From contig JAPOXY010000189.1 of the NCBI GenBank assembly GCA_026706845.1, positions 1-37,707 on the forward strand: a stretch of 37,707 nt of DNA, read 5' to 3'. Shown here one piece after another: positions 17,301 through 23,560 of this stretch (position 1 is its first letter; every line of letters begins with the position of its first letter). This DNA comes from Gemmatimonadota bacterium (lineage in GTDB: Bacteria; Latescibacterota; UBA2968). The translations under genes and the position numbers were made by a program. The notes beneath the pieces were generated by a model. The model did not search any database, was not told the origin of the DNA, and was given only the letters and a program-made list of their open reading frames with translations.

Positions 17301-17430
17301 AATAGACTTTGAAGTGTTCGGTTTCTATGACGCGCCAGTTTAGTTCTGGATGATTGGCGTCAAATTGCGCGAGGGCCTGTGTACTCAGGGTCAGGAGGAT
17401 GAGAATTGTTTGTGTGAGTTTGTGAGACAT
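14389..17430 (-). CDS. Peptidase MA-like / PD40 propeller / outer-membrane barrel fusion protein
   Basis: A 1013-residue exported protein. A signal peptide covers residues 1-21. A gluzincin-like peptidase domain has HELTH (124-128) and the downstream ligand region WFAEGTAQYMA (182-192, E185), as in peptidase MA-like proteins. Residues about 320-600 contain five or more TolB/PD40 propeller repeats (patterns such as HPRWSPDGTKLAYLS, HPTYSPDGTQIAF, TPRWSPDGSQIAF, DPCWTPDGSSLVF). The last ~400 residues are rich in alternating aromatic and polar strands and end in LKIYFTLLFGF before a short tail, consistent with a BamA/Omp85-like surface barrel. The protease would thus be anchored in the outer membrane. 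It follows the pseudo-M6 gene by 5 bases. Confidence 0.85.
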   Translation of the reverse strand: MSHKLTQTILILLTLSTQALAQFDANHPELNWRVIETEHFKVYYHQGLEKLAPRAAQVAENAYGPIASFYNFDPDSKVRIILKDTEDYANGAAYYYHNTIEIWVSNLDFALRGSTDWLPNVITHELTHIIALQLARKSSRRIPAIFVNYLQYQGEGKRDDILAGYPNVLAAYAIPATIIPPWFAEGTAQYMAPGAQHDRWDSHRDMILRQATRNGSLLTRDEMSVFGAKTGLGFEKVYDHGYSLTLFMVDTFGRDKLPELYRQMKVWWRTDFGGAIRATLGISASELHARWVASLEKRYAAQIAQIETNPEQGDLIREDGYLNLHPRWSPDGTKLAYLSNKGRDYGRTSLMVYTLADSSEEIAAPSAVTAFDWSTNGEQFLYARHSQPNKYGGRQWDLYTIDPKAAKPSLYQNVKTAIGLARTTFPGETRLSTGSRGIHPTYSPDGTQIAFVKNGGGSTNLCILDIAADTIRYLTTFDDGSQVATPRWSPDGSQIAFSLYRIGTSRDIATIPATGGDYTVRVASPETDRDPCWTPDGSSLVFASDHDGIFNLYRANLSSGAIDRLTRVYGGAFQPHVHPDGDRIAYAHYGKNAYEIRVISQPLNEPVSRNIFRVEPFASATPKPAIASRPYKNEFATTTILPRLAIDSGKLKLGAIAGSDDVLRKQTFFISGLLAHDLDMDLYALYEYRKKRPTFFLEAYRLSRHVEEDVISRDEDFRIYNRTFALTGIEIGGKYTMRRGGMIDARLVYNRTGAVLDQARFNGLNRDIVAATTLNGFDLALTYRLDAISRSRNSEINPRSGRRLALRYDRYFNWFISGFEENTSLIVETYDRYFYNQLSLDWNEFIPVAPGRSALSFRFFGGVIDREVDDTFDFFLGGLPGMKGYTFYSLEGRRALMWRSAYRFPLWSRIDRQTGPIYSDQLYGAFFAGIARAWDGTPDDAILKRGWKRELGTQLRYDATSFYLFPTRASIDVAYGFDHVPLQRPGDPLERSGLKIYFTLLFGFVTDVGKGNF

Positions 17431-17435
17431 AGTGT

Positions 17436-20432
17436 TTATTTAATTATTGCGGCTTTGATAAATCGCACTTCTGTGCGCGTGCTATTGCTGGCTTGCAGGC
17501 GACAAATATAGAGGCCGCTGGCGTAATCGGTTACATCCCAGGCGATTTCGTTGTCGGTGTTGGGCATGGGATTGTCGTGTGTGAGGTCGGCGATCTTTTC
17601 CCCGAGGGGATTGTAAATAGTCATAATGATTTCGGCGGATTCTAACAAAAAAAAGCGAATGCGCGCCCTGTCACCATTGCGGACGGGATTGGGGTAGAGG
17701 TATGCTCGCGCCGCGGGTAAAAGCGAGGTGTCTGTTGGGGTTGTGATTTCGACAGGCTGCTGGAGCAATTTGCCCGCGTTGCCCGGCCCACCGCCGAGTT
17801 GTCCCCAGATAATTTTGTTGCCGGTATAAGATGGGTCAATTGTCTCCAGGTGGAAGAGGTGTACGCTGCCGCTGGCGGTATAGATAATGAGTTCCAGGGT
17901 GCCGTCGTTGTCAAGGTCGTCGATAAGGGGCGATGAGAGAATGGGGCCGGGTACTAATAGGGGAAAGCCCGATAGGAGATGTCCTTCGGCGGTCAGGCCG
18001 TAGAGGAGGCCACCGCGTGTGCCTATAAAAATATCGGGGGATGCGTCGTTATTGATGTCGGCGAGAATGGGCGGTGCTTCAATGGGGCCAGCGTCGTCTT
18101 TTATCGGGAAGGCGAGCGCGCCTTCGGTTTGCAAGATGGCGTTGAAACGATAGAGATAGAGTTTGCCGTTGCCGCCAAAAAGGACTTCGAGAAATCCGTC
18201 CCGGTCGAGGTCGGCGACAACAGGGGGTGAATGCGCGCCGCCGGGTACGGGATCGCTCGCAAAGGCGAGGCCGTTGGCGTCGAGGATGGAGAGGATACCG
18301 TCTGATGTGACGACTGCAATGTCGTCATCGCCATCGCGGTTGAGGTCGCCTATTGTGGGGCCGCCGATGATGGGAGATGCGAATGTGGCGAGTGGCGTGG
18401 ATTGGCCGGTGTCGTGAATGAGGTGGATCTGAGCACTGCTGGTAATGGCGATGAGTTCATTGTCCGGATCGCTGTCGATATTGCCCACGGCGAGCGATTG
18501 TATGGCGTCGCTCAGGGCGATGCTACCCGCGATTTCAGATAGAAAATTGCCCCATTCGATTTTTCCATCGCTCCATCCCCAGATATCGACATGCGCTGTG
18601 GGAAATTTTGCAATGACGGGTGTTGTGGAAAAAGATGAGGGAGAGGTGATATCGACGGTTTCGTGGACTGTACCACCGGGACGCCAGTGCGTTCGGATTG
18701 TTTCCCCGCGATGGTAGATGAATCCGGCTATTTCCGGGTCGCCAATTGCAGGGGTTGTCGCAAATGTCTCGTCTGCGCTGTGCGGTGTGCCCGCGATTTT
18801 CCACGCGCCAGAACTGTGAAGGATTTCTTTGATTCCATCTCTATCGAGGTCGATGACGCGGGGCGATTCCCGCGTGGGAGTCAAGTTTGTAATCGGCCAG
18901 TTGTCCGGTTGCCTGGCAAAATGGATAGCAACTGCCATTACTTCACCAGGCGGACTGAGGACTTCGATGGTTATGCCGCTTTCATAGCCCAAATTGCTGC
19001 GGGTATTCGGCGAGGTGTCGGGATCAAATACAGCGTTGTTGCCCACGTAAAAGGCGTCTTCTGGCGCGCCTTCGATACTGCTTAGTGAGATGATACCAGC
19101 TTGAATGATGCGGCTGGCCGATACATTGCCGATGTCTTGCAAGCCATCGGCTTCTTCGAGTGCAATGCCGCGGCGATATTGGGCAGGTGCAATTTTGTAA
19201 TCGGGATGGCTGTTGATATGTTTTTCTGCGTCGCTGGCTCGAATAACCGCATCGTCAATGTGGTAGATGAGAATGCCCGAGCCGGGTATGAATGCATCGT
19301 AGTCGTCTGCGGAAAGCCAGACATTATGAGGGGTGGAAAACTCGATTTGCGGAATGCGATTTTCAATGTTGAGACGCGAGAAGCGGTTTTCGATCAGGAA
19401 GTATTCTGTGGCGCTGATGGGCACGCGAATAGCCTGCGGAAGGTCGGACGCGCTGCCAGATGCGGCGATTTCTACGGTGTCGTTGTGGGTGATTACGAGT
19501 GGTTCGAGCCAGCCGAGTTGTATGCGCGACCAGGCCGTCATGCGACTGGGCAAGAATCCGATCAAATTTGTGCTGGTGGGGTCATTTGTGAGAGGTTGGA
19601 GACCCAGGCGCGCGGCGTCAATTTGATTGTTGGCGCCCGTATCCATCAAACTCCAATCGCCAATTGCGGGCAGGTCGTTTTCGAAGTCCGACAGACCGGG
19701 CAAGCCGAGTTGCGAGGCAAAAAATCGGGCGAGCGTGCCGTTGAGACCGCCCTGACCGTTTGCACTGATGGCTTCGGGCAATAGCATGCCCGATGTCACC
19801 TGAAAGGCACCGTTGTTGACGGAAAGCGCACCGTCGGCGAGTTCGATGAGGTCGCGTTCAAAAATAAAAGCCGAGGGTATGTCGTTGAGTTTTTGACCTG
19901 CTTCTCCGCCGAGTCCCGCGTGAAATACCGCAAAGGCGCGATATTTTGAGAAGTCTATGGTTGCGCCATCTGTGGCATCTGCAGCGCGAATGCCATCCCG
20001 AAAGAGCCGCGTGACGCGCTCATTTATTTCGCGCCTCGTGCGTCCATTGCCGTATTCGATCAAGGGGGTATCGAGGACGTAACTCGCGGTGGGTTCCTGC
20101 GGGTACACGTCGTATTCGATGGTCAGTTGCCCCTGGGATATGTCGCGGTAATAATTGGAAAGAGCTTGAAGGTGGGCTTCGAAATAGGCGCGGTCGTGGG
20201 GAGGCGCGTCAAAGGGGTAGATGCGATCGGAACTTTCGGATGTGCTGAGATTGAATGTGCCGTTCCCGCTGGTGGTTTCGTTGTCGGGGGTTTCGGGGGG
20301 GAAAGAGACGCGCAGAGCCAAAACGCGATAGGTGTCGGCAGACATAATGGGCTGTAGAAAAAGAGCTACAAGATACAGGAGGATTGAGCATCCGCGCAGG
20401 AGGGTCATAGTCAAGCGTCTGTTCAGATTCAT
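17436..20432 (-). CDS. Catalytically dead M6-family protease homologue with FG-GAP repeats and T9SS C-terminal sorting domain
   Basis: A 998-residue exported protein. A hydrophobic signal lies at residues ~9-31. Residues 33-480 follow the immune-inhibitor-A (M6) plan, including an early FPFD-like region, GDWSLMDTG (258-266; 'G.WDLMS.G' in M6) and late GILIYHIDD. The zinc site, HEFGH..GLPDL in active enzymes, reads ARFFASQLGLPGL (235-247), so both histidines and the glutamate are lost. Residues ~520-880 hold FG-GAP/VCBS-type repeats (DLDRDGIKEIL, DLNRDGDDDIA, DLDRDGFLEVL, DINNDASPDIF, DLDNDGTLELI). The C-terminus (YPNPVRNG...GLYICRLQ) is a T9SS type A sorting domain. It probably acts as a surface adhesin or binding protein. 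The start could also be Met8 or Met9. Confidence 0.86.
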   Translation of the reverse strand: MNLNRRLTMTLLRGCSILLYLVALFLQPIMSADTYRVLALRVSFPPETPDNETTSGNGTFNLSTSESSDRIYPFDAPPHDRAYFEAHLQALSNYYRDISQGQLTIEYDVYPQEPTASYVLDTPLIEYGNGRTRREINERVTRLFRDGIRAADATDGATIDFSKYRAFAVFHAGLGGEAGQKLNDIPSAFIFERDLIELADGALSVNNGAFQVTSGMLLPEAISANGQGGLNGTLARFFASQLGLPGLSDFENDLPAIGDWSLMDTGANNQIDAARLGLQPLTNDPTSTNLIGFLPSRMTAWSRIQLGWLEPLVITHNDTVEIAASGSASDLPQAIRVPISATEYFLIENRFSRLNIENRIPQIEFSTPHNVWLSADDYDAFIPGSGILIYHIDDAVIRASDAEKHINSHPDYKIAPAQYRRGIALEEADGLQDIGNVSASRIIQAGIISLSSIEGAPEDAFYVGNNAVFDPDTSPNTRSNLGYESGITIEVLSPPGEVMAVAIHFARQPDNWPITNLTPTRESPRVIDLDRDGIKEILHSSGAWKIAGTPHSADETFATTPAIGDPEIAGFIYHRGETIRTHWRPGGTVHETVDITSPSSFSTTPVIAKFPTAHVDIWGWSDGKIEWGNFLSEIAGSIALSDAIQSLAVGNIDSDPDNELIAITSSAQIHLIHDTGQSTPLATFASPIIGGPTIGDLNRDGDDDIAVVTSDGILSILDANGLAFASDPVPGGAHSPPVVADLDRDGFLEVLFGGNGKLYLYRFNAILQTEGALAFPIKDDAGPIEAPPILADINNDASPDIFIGTRGGLLYGLTAEGHLLSGFPLLVPGPILSSPLIDDLDNDGTLELIIYTASGSVHLFHLETIDPSYTGNKIIWGQLGGGPGNAGKLLQQPVEITTPTDTSLLPAARAYLYPNPVRNGDRARIRFFLLESAEIIMTIYNPLGEKIADLTHDNPMPNTDNEIAWDVTDYASGLYICRLQASNSTRTEVRFIKAAIIK

Positions 20433-20441
20433 AATGCGAGA

Positions 20442-21785
20442 TTAGTGAGAATAGCTGATGCGGTAGATGAGACCGGCCTGGTCGTCCGATACCAGCAGAG
20501 AACCGTCGGGCATGACGAGTACATCGACTGGCCTGCCCCAGTTCGATTCGCCCTGTAGCCAGCCTTTTGCGAAGGGTTCGTAGCTGACCGCCCTGTTGCC
20601 ATTTAGACGCACCAGGGTAACGCGGTAGCCGATCTTGCTACTGCGATTCCAGGATCCGTGTTCGGCGATGAAGATCTGATTGCGGTACTCCTCTGGAAAC
20701 ATGTCGCCAGTGTAGAAGCGCATGCCAAGAGCCGCTACGTGCGGACCGAGATTCTGGACCGGCGCGACGAACTCGCCGCAGCTACGCTGATCGCCGAATA
20801 CGGGATCGGCGATGTTGGTGCCGTGGCAGTAGGGATAACCGAAGTGCTGGCCCTCGACGGTTATTCTGTTCAGTTCATCCGGTGGCACATCGTCGCCCAT
20901 CCTGTCTCTTCCATTGTCTGTGAACCACAGTTCGCCCGTTTCCGGGTGCCAATCGAAGCCGACGGTGTTGCGAATGCCCCGCGCTATGATGCTGAAGTTG
21001 CCATTGGCATCCAATCTTCCGATTGAGGCGTAAGGATCGCCGCGATTGCAGATGTTGCACGGCGCGCCGACCGGTACGTACAGCAAGCCGTCGGGTCCAA
21101 AGCGAATGAATTTCCAGCCGTGCGATCGATTCGTGGGGAAAGCGTCGTTGACAATTTCAGGCTGCGGCGGGTTGTCGAGTTGTGCTTCGATGTTGCGATA
21201 GCGCAGGATGCGGTTGATTTCGGCTACGTACAGGTTGCCATCTTTGACGGCGACGCCATTGGGGTTATTCAGGTCGCGGGCGAGGATGATGACGCGCTCT
21301 GCTTTGTAGTCGCCATCTTCGTCGCGCAGTGCATACACGCGACCGCTGGGGCGGGTGCCGACAAACAGGGTTCCGCTGGGGCTGAGGCTCATCGAGCGAG
21401 CGCCAGTTATCCCTTCGGCGTATATGCGAATGTGGAATCCTTCAGGTAGTTCAATTCGCGTCAGGCGTGGATCGCTGGGTGGTGGTGGCTGTGACGATGC
21501 CGCAAAGCTATCGACAAATAGCAGAAAATCGTCAAATGCAATTTCGCCATTGCCATCCAGATCGTATTTCGCATCGTAGCGATCTTGACCCGCTTGAGAT
21601 CCGAACGCGGTGACAAATAGCAAGAAGTCGGGGAAATCGACAACACCATTGCCATTAAAATCCGAAGAAGGGGGGCTGCTATTTTGAGAAAAAAGAGACG
21701 AAATTAAGAGTGTGAGGTTTATCAAACTGGCGATACCGAGCGCGAGAAGGCGAGGTTTGGTATTATATCTCAAGAGATTTAGCAT
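20442..21785 (-). CDS. PQQ-dependent sugar dehydrogenase-like protein (GSDH/YliI fold) with N-terminal EF-hand pair
   Basis: A 447-residue exported protein. After a signal-anchor segment (about 11-33) comes an EF-hand pair, DFNGNGVVDFPDF (42-54) and DLDGNGEIAFDDF (75-87), a dockerin-like module. From about residue 105 it follows the soluble aldose sugar dehydrogenase propeller (GSDH): RPSGRVYAL, NPNGVAV, SHGWKFIRFGPDGLLYVPVGAPC with the conserved histidine, RNTVGFDWHPETGELWFTDNG, and a final RPVDVLVMPDGSLLVSDD. Enzymes of this fold oxidise sugars with PQQ in the periplasm or outside the cell. Whether PQQ is made by this organism cannot be told from this window. It is the second gene of the minus-strand run, 55 bases after the PorV-like gene. 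Confidence 0.87.
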   Translation of the reverse strand: MLNLLRYNTKPRLLALGIASLINLTLLISSLFSQNSSPPSSDFNGNGVVDFPDFLLFVTAFGSQAGQDRYDAKYDLDGNGEIAFDDFLLFVDSFAASSQPPPPSDPRLTRIELPEGFHIRIYAEGITGARSMSLSPSGTLFVGTRPSGRVYALRDEDGDYKAERVIILARDLNNPNGVAVKDGNLYVAEINRILRYRNIEAQLDNPPQPEIVNDAFPTNRSHGWKFIRFGPDGLLYVPVGAPCNICNRGDPYASIGRLDANGNFSIIARGIRNTVGFDWHPETGELWFTDNGRDRMGDDVPPDELNRITVEGQHFGYPYCHGTNIADPVFGDQRSCGEFVAPVQNLGPHVAALGMRFYTGDMFPEEYRNQIFIAEHGSWNRSSKIGYRVTLVRLNGNRAVSYEPFAKGWLQGESNWGRPVDVLVMPDGSLLVSDDQAGLIYRISYSH

Positions 21786-21840
21786 TGTATTTCAACTGAT
21801 GTCTTCGTCGCAAGGGGAGCCGGTTTCTGAACCCGGAGGA

Positions 21841-22905
21841 TTAAAATATAAATCCACCCGTGAAGCGGAATGTATTGCTGGCAGGCGTATCTTCAGTTGG
21901 CACAAAATATGAGATATCGAAATTTGCCCAGTTGTATTTCAAGCCAAGTCCAAAGGTGGGGAAGTTGCGTTTGCCATCTTTGTCATAGGAGTAGCCACTG
22001 CGCAGGGCAAAAGCCGAATCTTCAGAAAGCTGGTACATCCATTCAATACCGACGCGGTAGTCCATGTCGTCAAATTCCGTAAAACCATTGCCGCCCGGAT
22101 TGGGCTTCCAGCCAAAGGTGTCATCGTTCCAGCCCGAAATAAAGGAGAAGAAATTATCAGAGGCGAGGGGTTTGTAAACATCCGTGGTGAGCATCAGAGA
22201 AGACGAGTTGTTTTTGAGCAGTTTGTATGCAATGCCAAAAACGAAATTTTGTGGCAGTGGATCTGCCTGGTCGGCATCGATAAACGTCATGTTTGGACCG
22301 ACATTGCGCAACACGCTGCCGAAGGTAAGCCGATCTGTAGCTGTCCACATGAGGCCTATGTCTCCGGCAAAAGAAGTCGCTGTCCCTTTGCCCTGTTCAA
22401 TACCCGCACCTATGTCGGAGAGATTTTCATGGATGAACTTAACGGTTATGCCCAGTGCCAGATTTTTGAAGAGATGCGTGCCATAAGATACACCCAGGGC
22501 CATGCCATAGCTTTTAAATGTACCTAAAAGGTTTCCCTCTTCATCTGTGCGTTGTTGTTCGCCCAAAGAACTGTAAATGAGGCTGTATCCCAGATTGCCA
22601 ATGCCACTAAAGGGGTGTGTGTAAGCACCGAATGACGAAAAGATGTCTCCAGCCAGTCGGGGAACGGGTTTGTAAAGGGTGGTGCTGAGACTGTGAATTT
22701 GCAATGAGGCCAGTGCGGCGGGGTTGTAGTACGTCGCATTGGCGTCATCGGCAATAGCGACGTACGCATTGCCCATGCCCGCTGCACGAGCCGATGGTGC
22801 GAACAACAAAAAAGTGGCTGCGGCATGGCTTTCTGGCGTTGCATCAGCTGGGGTGCTGATCAGGCCAATACCAAGCGCGAACAGGGCGAGAAGGCGGTGT
22901 TTCAT
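21841..22905 (-). CDS. PorV/PorQ-family outer-membrane beta-barrel protein
   Basis: A 354-residue exported protein. A signal peptide (about 1-22, ending PADA) precedes the PorV-family hallmark FLLFAPSARAAGMGNAYVAIADDANATYYNPAALASL. The remainder alternates short hydrophobic strands and ends in FRFTGGFIF, fitting a FadL-like barrel. PorV is the outer-membrane shuttle protein that carries T9SS cargo from translocon to attachment complex, and many paralogues exist in FCB bacteria. It leads a minus-strand run that includes a T9SS-tagged protein two genes downstream. The ribosome-binding site AAAGGAGAA sits just before the start. Whether this copy serves secretion or is a general barrel protein is not settled. 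Confidence 0.87.
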   Translation of the reverse strand: MKHRLLALFALGIGLISTPADATPESHAAATFLLFAPSARAAGMGNAYVAIADDANATYYNPAALASLQIHSLSTTLYKPVPRLAGDIFSSFGAYTHPFSGIGNLGYSLIYSSLGEQQRTDEEGNLLGTFKSYGMALGVSYGTHLFKNLALGITVKFIHENLSDIGAGIEQGKGTATSFAGDIGLMWTATDRLTFGSVLRNVGPNMTFIDADQADPLPQNFVFGIAYKLLKNNSSSLMLTTDVYKPLASDNFFSFISGWNDDTFGWKPNPGGNGFTEFDDMDYRVGIEWMYQLSEDSAFALRSGYSYDKDGKRNFPTFGLGLKYNWANFDISYFVPTEDTPASNTFRFTGGFIF

Positions 22906-22951
22906 GGGAATTCTCCTTTATAGGAATTGACCGGAAAGCCCGCAAAATATG

Positions 22952-22995
22952 AAAAAACCCGGTCGTGAGCGCGTGTGAACGCGCCGCCAACCGGG
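22952..22995 (-). terminator. Terminator-like hairpin in the leader of the PorV-headed operon (possible attenuator)
   Basis: Read on the minus strand, a 6-bp outer stem CCCGGT/ACCGGG encloses a 5x5 internal loop and a 6-bp inner stem GCGCGT/ACGCGC with loop TCAC. Six Ts follow directly. It ends 46 bases before the PorV start, so transcription from further upstream would meet it first. An extended -10-like TGTTAGAAT lies at 23008-23000 on the minus strand; a start there would put the hairpin at the very 5' end instead. Confidence 0.58.
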
Positions 22996-23013
22996 GGGCA
23001 TTCTAACATCGCG

Positions 23014-23091
23014 CGCTAAAGCAGACACATCTCGGATATCGGATAAAATGGCCGATGAGATTTTACTGATATAAAAAACAGCGCTTTAGCG
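23014..23091 (-). promoter_or_regulatory. Candidate structured leader element upstream of porV-like gene
   Basis: CGCTAAAGC (23014-23022) and GCTTTAGCG (23083-23091) form a perfect 9-bp inverted repeat. Inside it, ATCTC (23029-23033) plus ATCGG (23038-23042) pair with CCGAT (23052-23056) plus GAGAT (23057-23061), giving two stacked 5-bp stems with a 4-base bulge. Strand is uncertain; minus is preferred because a terminator-like hairpin follows on that strand. GCGCGC at 23011-23016 overlaps the outer stem and could instead pair with the terminator stem. The rest of the 304-base divergent gap (22906-23209) shows no convincing gene or strong sigma-70 promoter. Confidence 0.35.
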
Positions 23092-23209
23092 GTGATGCGA
23101 TAGACAAATTCCCTGATTAATGGTGAGATAAAATCAAAAAACCGCTTGTTTGAGACTCGCGTGTTGACTATTTTCAGACCACGAATTTTTCCGATAAAGG
23201 GGGAGAACC

Positions 23210-23473
23210 GTGATTGATAGGGACTTACTCGATATTTTGGCCTGTCCAGAGAACAAAACGCCCGTGAAATTGGCCGATCAACCGCTGATTGATACCATCA
23301 ATAGCGCGATTGAAAGAGGCGAGGTTAAAAACCGGGGCGGACAAAAAATTGAACAGCCAATTGATGGAGGCCTGGTGCGCGAAGATCGCGTCTTTTTATA
23401 TCCCATTCAGGACGCGATTCCCATTATGTTGATCGATGAAGCCATCTCAATAGAAAAATTCGCGCCTCAATAG
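23210..23473 (+). CDS. Trm112/UPF0434-family small protein
   Basis: An 87-residue protein starting at GTG 23210 with GGGGGAG upstream. The N-terminus IDRDLLDILACPENKTPVKL and the C-terminal EDRVFLYPIQDAIPIMLIDEA match the Trm112-like (UPF0434/COG2835) pattern, 'LLDILACP.C..PL ... YPI.DGIPVML..EA'. Two insertions make it longer than the usual ~60 residues, and the second cysteine of the usual zinc-binding pair is replaced. In other organisms Trm112 activates methyltransferases, and bacterial members are often near lipid A or envelope genes. It is the first gene of a plus-strand group that includes an RmlD-like reductase and a glycosyltransferase. Confidence 0.75.
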   Translation: MIDRDLLDILACPENKTPVKLADQPLIDTINSAIERGEVKNRGGQKIEQPIDGGLVREDRVFLYPIQDAIPIMLIDEAISIEKFAPQ

Positions 23474-23485
23474 TCTTTTCCCCGT

Positions 23486-23503
23486 TTCTAAAGTATTTTA
23501 GAA
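23486..23503. repeat. Short palindrome between Trm112-like and lipoprotein genes
   Basis: TTCTAAA and TTTAGAA flank a 4-base spacer (GTAT). It lies 13 bases after the Trm112-like stop, with no T-run after it, so an operator or mRNA-processing site is as likely as a weak terminator. Confidence 0.3.
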
Positions 23504-23560
23504 CTTCAGCAAATCCTGCCCATGTGTCAAGCCTTTTTTGAACGGTTTAGACGTTTACCC

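Noticed and set aside
16456-17343. 295-codon plus-strand frame opposite the protease/propeller gene
   Set aside because: Composition is that of an antisense shadow, while the minus strand has the HELTH protease domain.
18000-18900. Repeated Asp/Gly-rich segments that could be read as calcium-binding RTX or dockerin repeats
   Set aside because: Spacing and flanking strands fit FG-GAP/VCBS propeller blades of the same protein better.
21786-21840. Hairpin between the PorV-like and sugar dehydrogenase genes
   Set aside because: One mismatch and no T-run, so not a convincing terminator.
22906-22930. TATAAA with TTGCGG 17 bases upstream, as a minus-strand promoter right before the PorV-like start
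   Set aside because: Transcription would begin at about the start codon and remove the good ribosome-binding site, so it is unlikely to be the main promoter.
23100-23209. Possible sigma-70 promoter for the Trm112-like gene (TTGACT near 23164)
   Set aside because: No acceptable -10 at 16-18 bases; too weak to list.
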